From: Ricinus communis
Taxonomy: Eukaryota > Streptophyta > Magnoliopsida > Malpighiales > Euphorbiaceae
DNA length: 64,000 bases
Assembly (NCBI RefSeq): GCF_019578655.1
Contig: NC_063261.1
Span: 29,243,126-29,307,125 of the forward strand
Direction of reading: 5' to 3'
The notes under the pieces are model-generated. The model saw only the letters and a list, made by a program, of their open reading frames with translations. It did not search any database and was not told where the DNA came from. Both the position numbers and the translations under genes were made by a program. Below, one piece after another: positions 24,075 to 35,499 of the stretch (position 1 is the first letter of the stretch; every line of letters starts with the position of its first letter).

Positions 24075-27000
24075 ATGTCAACCATGGACCCATCTTCGGA
24101 TGATCTTGCTGATGAACTTGACAATCTCAGTATCACCTCCACCACTACTAATGCCACCACCACCACCACCACTACCACAACTACAACTGCTCAAGAAACT
24201 GAGCATAGTACAAGTTCTGGGTCCGAAGCCACCTGGACAACCTCAAACCATGCAACCACCTTCTCCAAATCTCACCACCCGCCACCGTGCGATTCATGTT
24301 GGCACGCAATCCTACGTTCTAACTGCGAGAACTCAACCCTAACCCTAGCTGATCTCCGCTTCGTCCACCGGCTAGGAAGTGGTGACATAGGGAGTGTATA
24401 TCTTGTAGAGCTTAAAGAGGGCAATGGGTGTCTTTTCGCTGCCAAAGTTATGGACAAGAAAGAAATGGCTAGTAGAAATAAAGATAGCAGGGCAAGGATT
24501 GAAAGAGAAATATTGGAAATTTTGGATCATCCTTTTTTACCGACCTTATATGCCACCTTAGACTCCTCTAGATGGTCATGTTTGTTAACAGAGTTTTGTC
24601 CCGGCGGTGACCTCCATGTTCTCCGGCAGCGACAACCCGACAAACGTTTCAACGAAGCTGCCGTCCGGTATATACACCAACATTCATTTTATATTTTATT
24701 TATATATATATACTTGTAAAACTAAATTATTTTTTGCACATGGTATTAGAATTTTAAATCTAATAACTTTATTTGTTTATTTATTCAGTTAATGATATTT
24801 AAACTTTAATACTCACTTCCAGCATCAGCATCATCAGATTAGTAATTGAAAATTCTTATATAATTTAGAAATATATATTAAATTAATAAGTAATTATATA
24901 TATTCATTAATTTTAAATAATTAAATATAAATAAATATTTAATATTAAAATATAAAATATTCACACATAGCTCATACTCTTAGTTTATTGTAGTGCATAG
25001 GAAGAATTACTCTTAAGAAGTTTATTTGTATCATCATTTATGATAAAATAAGTTTGATGATCATACTAAAGCTAAATTTAGGAAAGATAAATGAAAAATG
25101 AATCAAGGGAATGCATGATGTGTAATTATAAGTGGGGTTAAGTTTACCATTTGTTTAGGGATGTTCATTGCATGTAGGGTCCAAAAGTGAGATAATCTTC
25201 GAATTCTCCATATCTTTATTAGGGTACAGTCATTGATTATTTGTAGTAGGTCCAATGGTACTTTTGGTGCATATTTCTCGTGCACCATACATCATAATAA
25301 TAGAACATGGCTTTTCTTTTTCACATTTATAGTAATAAATTGAGGTAACGAGATGAAGTTGACAATTGGGTATGCCTCAAATTGATGGAATGGAAGTTCT
25401 TGTTATAAATTATGATTTTTGTTAGAATTCCCATATTATGCCTCAAATTGATGGAATGGAAGTTCTTGTTATAAATTATGACTTTTGTTAGAATTCCCAT
25501 ATTAAGTATGATTTAATGGTTTGTTTACGTAAATTATGTCCATTGATTGATGACTTAGTCCTCAAACTAAGCATTGAAATAATATAATTTTAGGAAGTTT
25601 CAAGAATCATAGTGATATATTATACTCCTTTCTTTTCGAGTTCCTTCTCCGTTTTTAGGCACAATTATTTTTAACTTTTCCTTTTTTCCGTTTTGAGTTT
25701 TGCTGTTTCTTCGAAATTTCTATTTTGTCATTATTGTGGTAGGAGCCTTCTTCTTTTCCAAATTTGGCCCTACCAGCCAACAACAATCCGAATACCAACC
25801 AATTCTATGGAAAAGAAAAAGATGTGTAATTATTTTATTCGAATTAGTGCTTAATTAATGGATGCTTATAACTAATTCTTTAGTTAGATCATGTTTCATA
25901 GCGAACTATCTCATATTAATTATTTAAAGAAAAGACATTAGTTAGAATATAATCCATAATGGATCATCTCATATCAATATGATTTTGTCATTTGAATTTA
26001 CTGTAATTCACATATTTCCATATCTTTTAAAATTAATAATTAAATCGTTTTATAAACTCTAATACATACTTTATATAGTTATTTTAAACCTTTTTTTTAA
26101 TATTTGTTTATATCACTTGGGATTTCTTTTGCTTAAATTCTTTCTTTCTACCAAACAAACATAATCACTGAGTCTTCTAATCTATGACCTCTTGCTCCTT
26201 TCTTAATATATGGTTTCACATTCTTTCCTAAAAGAAATAAAATTATTGCAGGTCATGGAAAAATTGAAATGTAGGACAGAATAAAGTTTTAAGATTATGG
26301 ACCCTTTTTTTTAAGTAGATAAGAAAAATAGAATTTGATTATCTAATCAAATGCATTAAGCCACAAATTGATTAACCATCTATAATTGGTCTATAGTAGA
26401 CTATATAATTGGTTTTTTATTTTGAGTTCTGATTTCAATTAAATAAGTGTTTGTGTACACCTTCAAAAGAAAAGAAAAATTTTACATTTTTATGTAAATT
26501 TTTTTGGTGTTGGTTGATAGGTTTTATGCATCAGAAATAGTGGCTGCCTTGGAGTATCTACACATGATGGGAGTAGTCTACAGAGATCTTAAGCCAGAAA
26601 ATGTTCTTGTAAGATCAGACGGTCACATAATGCTTACAGATTTTGATCTCTCCTTAAAAGATGATAGCTCAACATCAACCGCGCAAATTGTTTCTGATCA
26701 AAACCAACCAATTAAAAATGACTACTATCCTCCTGATCCACCTCAATCCGCCACATCATCTTGCATCATACCTAATTGTATGGTGCCAGCTGTCTCGTGC
26801 TTCCACCCGAGACGCAGACGTAAAAGAAAGTCTAATCAGCGCGGGACTGTAGAAATCGTGGCCGAGCCAATAGACGTACGATCAATGTCGTTCGTCGGGA
26901 CCCACGAATACTTGGCACCCGAGATTGTATCCGGTGAGGGGCATGGCAGTGCGGTGGATTGGTGGACCTTAGGCATATTCATATTTGAATTATTTTATGG

Positions 27001-27310
27001 TGTGACTCCTTTTAAAGGGATTGACCATGAGCTAACCCTTGCTAATATTGTGGCTCGAGCCCTTGAATTTCCTAAGGAGCCACCAGTGCCAGTGTCGGCT
27101 AAGGATTTGATCACACAACTTCTAGTTAAGGATCCTATAAGACGATTGGGCTCAACAATGGGTGCAACCGCTATCAAACACCATCAATTTTTTAATGGGA
27201 CTAATTGGGCATTATTAAGATGTAGAACACCACCTTATGTTCCTCGACCAGTGACTCGTCCTAGCTTTATTAGAGAAGAGACTAGTAATAATTCCGTAGA
27301 ATATTACTAG
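24075..27310 (+). CDS. PID2: PINOID-family AGCVIII protein kinase (PINOID 2-like)
   Basis: Two exons, 24,075-24,667 and 26,521-27,310, encode 460 aa. The splice splits Arg198 (CG|G) with GT at 24,668 and AG before 26,521, giving a continuous [19 protein letters not shown]. Kinase landmarks: Gly loop [10 protein letters not shown] (101-110), Lys124 in AAKVMDKKE, Glu143, [10 protein letters not shown] with Asp220 and Asn225, and DFD (238-240) in place of DFG, the mark of plant AGCVIII kinases. A long insertion with a basic patch ([10 protein letters not shown], 293-302) precedes [12 protein letters not shown] (321-332). The C-terminus VEYY resembles the short PDK1-docking tail. GSGDIG and the single intron fit PINOID rather than the WAG or D6PK groups. 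Known PINOID kinases phosphorylate PIN auxin carriers near the plasma membrane; that role is inferred here. PINOID 2 is the best guess among paralogues. The N-terminus has 11 Thr in a row from an ACC repeat. An in-frame ATG at 23,913 and a second Met at codon 4 (ACCATGG) are alternative starts. Confidence 0.9.
24153..24188 (+). repeat. ACC-type trinucleotide run coding poly-Thr
   Basis: Eleven threonine codons in a row (five ACC, then mixed ACT/ACA/ACC) in the disordered N-terminus of the kinase. Length is likely to vary among relatives. Confidence 0.9.
24668..26520 (+). other. single intron of the PINOID-like kinase (1,853 bp)
   Basis: Starts GTATATACACC and ends GGTTGATAG, AT-rich throughout. 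Joining its flanks restores the kinase frame exactly. It holds a 66-bp tandem duplication. I saw no gene or element inside it. Confidence 0.9.
25371..25502. repeat. 66-bp tandem duplication in the kinase intron
   Basis: The unit starting tatgcctcaaattgatgg at 25,371 repeats at 25,437 with one difference seen (gattttt versus gactttt). Near-identity implies a recent event. Confidence 0.95.
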
Positions 27311-28985
27311 TAGAAAAAGGACATATTCTTTAATTGTTTTATTAATTATTTTCCCTTTTACCTTGAGGAAAGAAAATATGAAGGTTTAAGATATAGGAGA
27401 AGAAAATTGAGTTAATATGACATTATTTTTAGGCCAGTCTCATAAATATATATTAACACAAAGTATAATTCTTGCTCAAAATGTTCAAATTGAAAACCTT
27501 TTGTGAAAAAGACATTATGCCTGCCTTACATGCCATATTTGTTGGGAGTATATATATTTATTTTGTTTTGTAATTTTTTTATCTATCTAATAGAGGACTG
27601 ATAAGCTATATAAACTATACAATAACAATTATTATCTTTTTATATTTCCATCAATGCTAGCAGACAGCTACAGAACACTTAAATTTGAAAAATTTTAATT
27701 AAACGCTCAAATTCAGAGAATTTTTAATTTTGACTAGAGTATGTACTAATTAAGTTTCTTTTTAACTGTCTTAATTAATTTTTTTTAACCAACTAAAAGA
27801 AATTATTCTGTATTTTAATAATTAGATATTTTACAAATTTCCCTTGATGTGAAAAAATAAACCACAAAGTAAAATGTATTTGCCTTTTTCTTCTTTTTCT
27901 TCTTTTTGTGTGTGTTGCTATGAATAAGCATGATTAATAGAATGATTATTTATAGGCAATGCATGTGAGTGGGTCATTGGCTTGATAAGCCTTTCTTGAG
28001 GATATGTTTTGGATATCATTATAATGCGATAAAATTTGGTTTTGTATTGCTCATTGAAAACAAAAATCAACACCCATTTGCTTTGTTTCTTCAGGATTTT
28101 AGCCATATATGTCTTTTTACCAAATTCTATCATGAATACGGACGTGGAGAATTTTGTTTTCAGAAATATGCCCCAAATAATTTATATACAGGGTTTCTTC
28201 ATTTTCTCTCATCATTACTACTACCATCATTCAGTCCATTGCTCCATTATCACTATTGACTCTGACCATTCAATTTATTAACAAGAAAAAGTTAATTTCA
28301 AATTATACAGACATTTTTATAAAATATTATATATCATATTAGAAAGACTAAATATGGTAAAAAAAGGACCGTATAGCATTATCATTAATGTTGATTTTGA
28401 AATAAATACATATAAAGTTTATTATACCAAACCATGAATATTTTAAATTTTTTTAAATTAAAATATTGAACTATAGAAGAAAATTTAAATATATACCCCA
28501 ATATATATATATTACCATTTCATAATTCAGGTTCTAAATTTTTTTGAAAAGGATAATAAATAGATCATATTATAGTATTTTTTAAAGAAAAAACTTTATA
28601 TTTTCAAAAAGATAAATAGAGTATTAGAAGGATAATTTTGGATTGTAATTTTGTATTTTTTAAAAACTCCCTTATTTCTTTACTTAAAGAAGATGAAGAT
28701 TTTTTTTCTACTTTTACTCATTGGTTTAGTCTTATACTAATAAATTATATTAGTATGTCTACTCGTATTATTATTGTTGAATAGAATTTGATCACATATA
28801 CAATTAAAGGATAAGTACAAAATATATTATATGGATTCATTGTCTTACACTTTTTAGTGTGTGGTTTTTTTTAGATAAAGAGAGATATGTTGTTATTAAT
28901 TGTGAAAAAAAATATATCACTGTTAAAAAATCTCAATTTATAAGGATTCAACCACCTTCACTCCAATCAGCCTCATTATTATATT
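27311..28985. other. 3' side of the kinase gene and intergenic sequence
   Basis: The first few hundred bases are the probable 3' UTR. A poly(A) site could not be fixed. The rest is AT-rich. The open frames at about 27,918-28,281 lie on both strands of the same stretch, match no family I know and are not supported. Confidence 0.5.
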
Positions 28986-30465
28986 GCACGTGTTTGATAA
29001 CTTGAGTTTGAGAACTTGTTCCTAGACCCATAAATCATCCTATCATAGGTTGTAAATGGGTGTATGAAAATAAGTTATATGAGTAAGGTTCCATTATTAG
29101 GAACAATTGAGTGCTCGATTGATTGCCAAGGGTATAACTAAGAAGAAGGCATTAACTATGATGAAACTTTTACTCCCACAGCAAGATTAGAAGCAACTAG
29201 AATTTTTCTAGCCTATACTTGTCATATGGATTTTAAAATTTTTCAAATGGATTTTGAAAGTGTATTCTTGAATGGTTTTATTGAAAAAGAAGTGCATGTT
29301 GAACAACCTCCGAGTTCTGAGCATCATGAATTTCTAAACCATATTTTTAAACTGTCAAAAGCATTTTATGGTATAAAACAAACTCCTGGAGCTTGGTATG
29401 AAAGGTTTAGTACATTTTTGCTATAAAATTATTTTTTAAAAGGGAAGGTTGACACTATACTATTTGTAAGAACTTATAATCATAATACCTTGATTATTCA
29501 AATTTATATTGATGATATAGTATTTGGTACTACTAACGAATCCTTATGTGAGGAATTTTCTAAGTGTATGACTATAGAATTTGAGATGAGCATGATGGGA
29601 GAAATCAGGTTCTTCCTAGGTTTGCAAATCAAACAATACAAGGATGACATCTTCATCAACTAATCCAAGTGCACCAAAGAGCTTCTAAAAAAGTTTGGGA
29701 TGGAGGGATGCAAGATTTCCAAGACGCCAATGAGCACAACAACAAAATTGGATAAAGATGAAAAGGATAAGCCAATTGATGAGAAGAAATATAGAGGTGT
29801 GATTAGATCTCTACTCTATCTCATGACTTTTATACATAATATTATGTATAGTGTTTGCTTGTGTGCTCGATTTTAATCTAGTCCTAAAGAGTCTCTTTTG
29901 CATATCGTTAAGAGGATTTTAAAATATTTGCATGGCACTATATATTTAGGTCTTTGGTATCCAAAGGATACATCATTTGACATAGTTGGCTTTTCCAATA
30001 TCGACTATGCGGGTAGTCTCTTAGATAGAAAGAGCACTTCTGGAACTTGACATTTCTTAGGAAAATGTCTAGTTTCTTAGTTTAGTAAGAAGTAAGTCTC
30101 GGTTATCTTATCGACTGCCAAGGCGGAATATGTGGCGGTGGGTTATTATTGTACTCAAATTCTTTAGATAAAGCAACAACTCAAGGATTATAGCCAAGTG
30201 CTTAATCACATTTCAATTAAATGTGACAATACTAATGCAATAAACTTTTCTAAATACCTTATTCAACACTCTAGGAGTAAACACATAGATATTAGGCATC
30301 ACTTTTTAAGAGATCATGTATAAAATGGTAATGTAGTGTTATAATTTATTAACACTAATAACCAACTTGTCGATATTTTCACCAAGCCTCTAAGTGAGAA
30401 AAGATTGAACTTTATTAAAAAGGAGCTTGGTATGCATGATGAGAACTATCTTGAATAGTATATTT
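28986..30465 (+). pseudogene. SIRE/Maximus-type copia RT-RNase H remnant
   Basis: Reverse transcriptase is readable from about 28,990: GCKWVYENKL, later MDFKIFQMDFESVFLNGF, IEKEVHVEQPP and KLSKAFYGIKQTPGAWYERF (29,226-29,426). Then come YIDDIVFGTT-like sequence near 29,510 and FEMSMMGEIRFFLGLQIKQ near 29,580. RNase H follows: DYAGSLLDRKSTSG near 30,005, IKCDNTNAINFSK near 30,215 and HSRSKHIDIRHHFLRDHV near 30,270, ending DIFTKPLSEKRLNFIKKELG. Many stops break the frame. The sequence style and the envelope-like ORF downstream fit the SIRE/Maximus lineage. Gag, protease and integrase are missing. Confidence 0.85.
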
Positions 30466-31059
30466 GATTAATTGATTTTTGTGTATATGTGCCTTTTGGT
30501 GTGCTTATTGAATGGAAATGAATATGAATCACAATTGATTTATTCCATATCTTTATATCCATTCATACATTAAAAGGATTATTGTCTGAAGGGGCTAAAT
30601 GAACTATGTTTTCAAAGGTTTTCTCAACTTTTAAAAAATCATGGTCGCGACACCTCAGCACGATCGTGAACTGTAGCCATATTCAAGGCTTTTCTTTTGT
30701 CAGGTTTTTGCTCATTTTTGCGATTGCACTATTGGCATTTATGGTCGCAAAGCTAGTCAAACTAGTTGTACTGAAATTTGAATTTCGCGATCGCACTCTG
30801 TGTATCATGGTTGCAAGAAGCCCAATTTCTGCAAATATATTACCGTTACATTTGATCATTTTATGAGGAGTTACACCTCTTAAAGAAAATTTTACCATTT
30901 TCTTACAAGATTTTAGGTATAAATACCCCCCCTATCTTTCTTACATGCATTTAACTCATATTCACCATCTCTATTCTCAAGCTTGAATCTTTCTCTCTCG
31001 AAAAGGCACTTTTTCAGAACAATTGTTTACATTTCTTCACTCCTCGTTGCATTTTATCA
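30466..31059 (+). other. spacer between pol and envelope-like ORF
   Basis: Non-coding. It contains cgatcgcac/ggtcgcaa-type GC-rich motifs near 30,640-30,800 and a TATA-like ggtataaatacc at 30,915-30,926, upstream of the next ORF. Confidence 0.4.
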
Positions 31060-32295
31060 ATGGCTAGAACCACCACTCAAGCAAGTAAGAGACAGGGTAA
31101 GGCTCTAGATCAAGACACTCTTGCTTCTTCTTTTAACATCCCCACTAAAATGAAGGGAATAACTCAAGCGGCTAGGAACAAGTATAAGATTCTATTCCAC
31201 GAAAAAGTTTGAATCCTTAAGAGCCTCTTTTAGTGTGGACTTTCAGAAGATTAGAGTCTATGAAGATGTTGTCAAATATCTTAACAATATCCAAATGGAT
31301 AGACTTGTCTATCCTAATATGGATGGGTACATGAAACTCACACTATAATTCTTGAATTCTTTAGAAGTGAGTAAGAGGCATGGGGGAGAGTTAGGGTACT
31401 TTGGCATCACGTTTAACATTTCTGAGTAAAGACTTTCTCTTATAAGGAGTAATTTTGAAAACATTTTCAATTTTTAAAATCAAGGAATCACCAGTCTTGG
31501 AGATTTGGAGGTAAGTTTGGTTAACATTTAGAAGTCCATTTCAATAGAAACCAAATTAGACAAAAACTCTAATGCCAAACACATAAAATCTTTCTTCTAT
31601 TGGACTCTCCCTATATTCATCACCTTCATATTTCATGAAAGGTGTGATAAGAATGAGTAAATAACCCAAAAAAATCTATGCATCCTATATTACATGATCC
31701 ACAATAGACCTTTTCAACTATCTTATTTTCTTATTAACCATTTTATGCATTAGCCAAGTCTTCTCGTGGATGCATACTTGTCTCTTCCTATGTATCCATA
31801 ATAGCCAACTACTTCAAACTTCTCATCCCCCATAATCTAGCCCACTCAAAACACTATTTACCCATGAGCACTAACTACATCATCCTTTAATATTTTATTC
31901 ATTCCAAAGTGATCAAGAAGAAAGATGATGCTTTCTATGAAATTATACTGGGTACTAGTGATACCTCCACTATGGAGCAAGCAATGGAAAAGAAAAAGAC
32001 AAGGTTGAACATTGAAGGGGAAGAAGTTGAGGATACTCCAAGTGAGGAAGGGACTGGTGTTCCTCAAGGAAGATCACTCAAGGGATAAGATGAATGATCT
32101 TTATGACCAAGCAAGCCAAAAGGATTAAAAATTTCTATAGGCTTCTCAACCATATCTATGAGGATCTCATTGAGATTCAAAAAGATCATGTTATCCATCC
32201 TTATTATCCGGATTCTTGGAAGCTCTCTAAAGATGAAAGTAGTAAAGAGGAAGAGGAGAATGAAGAAGAGTCTAGTGGTTATGAAAACATATAGA
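31060..32295 (+). pseudogene. envelope-like ORF remnant of the SIRE-type element
   Basis: Opens with ATG at 31,060 (MARTTTQASKRQGKALDQD) and stays open to a stop near 31,210. After a one-base shift the reading resumes (SFSVDFQKIRVYEDVVKYL, then MDRLVYPNMDGYMKL). The last part, 32,094-32,294, reads KRIKNFYRLLNHIYEDL and ends in an acidic EEEENEEESSGYENI tail. Position between pol and the 3' LTR matches the extra ORF of SIRE-type elements, often called envelope-like though its function is unproven. The reading is broken by several stops and shifts. It could also be described as a plant transposon protein of unknown role. Confidence 0.55.
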
Positions 32296-32690
32296 GTCTT
32301 TCTTTCATTCATTAATTTATTTATACTTGCATCTCATGTTTTCTTTTATGTTTTTAAATTCTTTTATTTTGTTTGATTGATCTTAGCACCCTCTTGTGAT
32401 TGTAATCCTATATTTCTTTTCATTAATGAAGTTATCATTTTTTTCTCTATTGTAATGATAGTATTCTTTCTGTATTATTGTCTCTTTTAACTCTATTTGA
32501 TATTGACAAAGGCGGAATAAGTTAAAGAAAATAGTAAGTAAAAGATATGCAAAAGTTAATTTGGGAGCAAGGATTTAGGGAGAGTAAAAAAATATATCCT
32601 CTAAAAGAAATTTTTTAGAAGTCAATAAAAAATTAAGTCTAGTGATATTTACTTTATGTCTTTTATCCTCTTAACTCAATTTGTTTGTCA
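32296..32690 (+). other. 3' untranslated part of the SIRE-type element
   Basis: Contains decayed purine-rich blocks (tgacaaaggcggaataag near 32,505, and ttgggagcaaggatttaggg near 32,560) typical of the region before the 3' LTR. No coding sequence. Confidence 0.4.
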
Positions 32691-33730
32691 AAATCGTTGG
32701 CCTATATAATTTATCATAAAGCTAAAGTCTCTAATTTTGATCTTGACACTCAAATTGAGTCTTGATCTATTGTATTTTAAACTGTTGTTTTTATAGCATA
32801 TATTAAGGTTAAAAATCCAAGTCTATTTGAAAATTGCAATCGTACCCTCTAAAGCACAATTACAAAAAGCTTAAGTTTATGAACATAAGCTATTGAAGAC
32901 TTGAGTATGGGAAATCACGACTGCAACCTAAAAGGTGCGACCACAAAAATGAAGACTTCTGAGGCAGAGACTAATGGGTTCCTAAAGCTGAGAATCGCAA
33001 CTGCACCTATGGAAGATGCAACCGTGAAATCCATAAGATGTTGTGACCGTTAAAACTGCCAACGGTTACATTTGAAATAGCCAATATCTTCATGCCACGT
33101 CAAATAGTTGTTGATGGATTTTCAAGATTTGCAATTGGAATACAAGAAGCGCAATCGTGATTTGCACAATGCTGGTCTTAAAGCAAAAGTTGGTATAAAT
33201 TTTATACTGATGAGTAACGAATCCTTGAGGTTGGTAAGCTATAAAAACCACCTCAAAGGATCTTTAATGATTGATCAACAACCTCCTAAAGCTTATACCT
33301 ATTGTGCATTAATTGTTTTTCTTCTTGCAATTAATTTTGATAATATTTGGTCGTTGTAAGAGCTTGAATGCTCTAGTGAGGTTTGAGTGTTAGCCTAAAC
33401 ACTTTGGATTGGGTTTGAGAGTTAGTCTAGGTAAAAAATTTATCAAGGTTTTGAGTGACCCATAAAACACAATTGTAAAAGGTTTGGTGTAAGCCTTAAA
33501 CACTAAAATTGGAGCCAATTTATGAAAACTCCATTGTAATTAATTGAGAGTGTAGTGAAATATCCAATTGGAGATTGGAGAGTGGATGTAGGATTAGTTA
33601 ATACTCGAACCACTATAAATCTTTGTGTACATTCTTCTTTATCCTTCTTCTCTCTATCAAATTTTTTTATTTCTCAATTTTTCTATTTCACCAATTCAAC
33701 CTCCCCCCTTCTTAGTTCATTAGGGCAAAC
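32691..33730 (+). repeat. probable 3' LTR of the SIRE-type element
   Basis: Follows pol and the envelope-like ORF in the plus direction. It holds GC-richer motifs (aaggtgcgaccac, gatgcaaccgtg) and an R/U5-like end (ttagttaatactcgaaccac, tataaatctttgtg, then a C/T-rich tail near 33,640-33,720). The 5' end is not defined. The right end is where similarity to the Athila-like LTR begins, about 33,730. Confidence 0.45.
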
Positions 33731-33803
33731 AACGTCCTATTAAGCCATTTCTGAGTGTTTTGTTCCATAATTTTTTTTAACCAATATTATATGAAATTAG
33801 ACA
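33731..33803 (-). repeat. end fragment of the Athila-like 3' LTR
   Basis: Matches 39,139-39,213 in the same orientation: gtcctattaa, a ttttgttccataat/ttttgctccataat block, and attagaca/attggaca at the end. Only the last ~70 bp of the LTR remain. The rest has been replaced by the SIRE-type LTR. Confidence 0.6.
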
Positions 33804-35499
33804 AATCTCTTAAAAGTGTAAATAGTCTTATATCAAGTATCCAATCCCTTACACATATTTCATAACAAATAGTCTTATATCATCTTTAAAGAGTGCAACT
33901 ATAATGCATAATCTAAATCATCATATAACCATATTTAAAAGGCAAATCATCATTCATAACAAGAGATCAATATGCATTTAATGTCTCACAACAGTTGCTT
34001 TCAACTATTTTGGCTTAAAAGCACAACATTTAAATCTCCAATGAGCTATGAACTTAAATTCTATCTCCACCAATCTAACTTTAGAAGTATACTTAAACCC
34101 ACATCATTGAGAAGTATAATAATAATAAAAACAATCCTAAAGAAACTAGAAAGATAAAATCCTTAAATAGCTAAAAAGAAATCCTAAAATGACTAAATTT
34201 AAATTACAAAATAAATCATAAAATAAAGTCCTAAATCGATTACATGACTACTCATATGGAAGAGATGTGTGTTTTAGAGGCAAAAAAGAAATGAAATGTT
34301 ATATTTGGATGTATTTAGGGTTTAAAGATAGTGTTTCAACTTAAAAATAATTTCAATTTTACTTAACTTTAATTCCCTAATTTTTCTTTAGTTTAATTAA
34401 TTTAATTTTTTCTAAAAAGTACCTAAGTTTGCTGAATTTTTGTCCTCCCTGTGATCTTGCTGCCACTCCTTATGGATCGTCTGGCCCATGCCCTCATAGA
34501 TGGCATTCTTGCCCAAGCATCTGTGCTGCATGTAAGGTGCTCTACGACCTCGCAGTTGGTGCCATGTTATTGTGCTCCATGACCTCATAGCTCCCCCACA
34601 CCCCGCGGTTAGCATGATTCTCTGTACACCTACCTTACTCGTGAATGTAGTCCATGAGCTGCAAAGGTGCTATTGTTGGCCCATGTGATGGCAGTTGCAT
34701 GGTGCTATAGAACCATGCGATAAGAACGCTACGCAACTTGGCTCGAGCAAAAATATAAATTTTTTGAAAAAATTTTGACACTTGTGATTAAATTTTATAC
34801 ATTTTAAGGGCAAATATTTGAAGGAAAATAAAAATTAAAAAATTAAAAATACTTAAATAACTAAAAAAAATGACAATTTAAACTAAAAAATAAACTTTAT
34901 TAATAATTGCAATAAAACAAAATTTAACCTAAGAAAATCACCTGCACTAGAAATAACTAATATCATCTAAATAAAGCTTAACTAATTCTTAAACTAATGA
35001 TAAATATATTAAGAAAAAACTAAATCTTAATCCTACAAAGATATAAAACATGCCTAGAATCAAATAATTCTCAATTTAATATTTTTCTAATAATGAATCA
35101 AATATTAAACGCATGCTAAACACATAATATCTACAAAATAATATAAGATCAATTATACATTAAAGCATAATATTAAAAATAATTTGACATGTTACCACAT
35201 GAAGGAATATTGCCCTTTTAAAATCAAAGAAGGTAGGAATGCTGACATTTTCTTCATAGGTCTACAAAATAAACATAAAGCACTAAATACTAAAATTCAA
35301 ATGTTGAAAAATAAAATACACATTCTAAATTTATTATCTATAGCTAGACATTGTCGGTTATGCTCTTGGTGGGCATTCATCCATGCACTCTACCTCTTAG
35401 CCATAAGTCATTCTTTCCAAGTTTAGCTTTATCCTCTTAACGAGAACATCTAAATTATGACTAAGGCTCTCATCAGTTGGCAATAGAATTGCATCATCT
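33804..35499 (-). other. internal remains of the Athila-like element, no pol recognised
   Basis: AT-rich, except for a GC-rich island at 34,420-34,750. Near 35,560-35,340 the minus strand reads EVLNFYDKLDDAILLPTDES, then LERMTYG, plausible sequence downstream of the protease. Reverse transcriptase, RNase H and integrase were not found in the space where they should lie, so they have been deleted. Confidence 0.45.

Noticed and set aside
27918..28281. Overlapping frames on both strands downstream of the kinase
   Set aside because: Three frames cover the same 360 bp on both strands with no known product, so chance is the simplest account.
34412..34615. 67-codon frame in the GC-rich island
   Set aside because: It has low-complexity content, no family signal, and the surroundings are retrotransposon remains.
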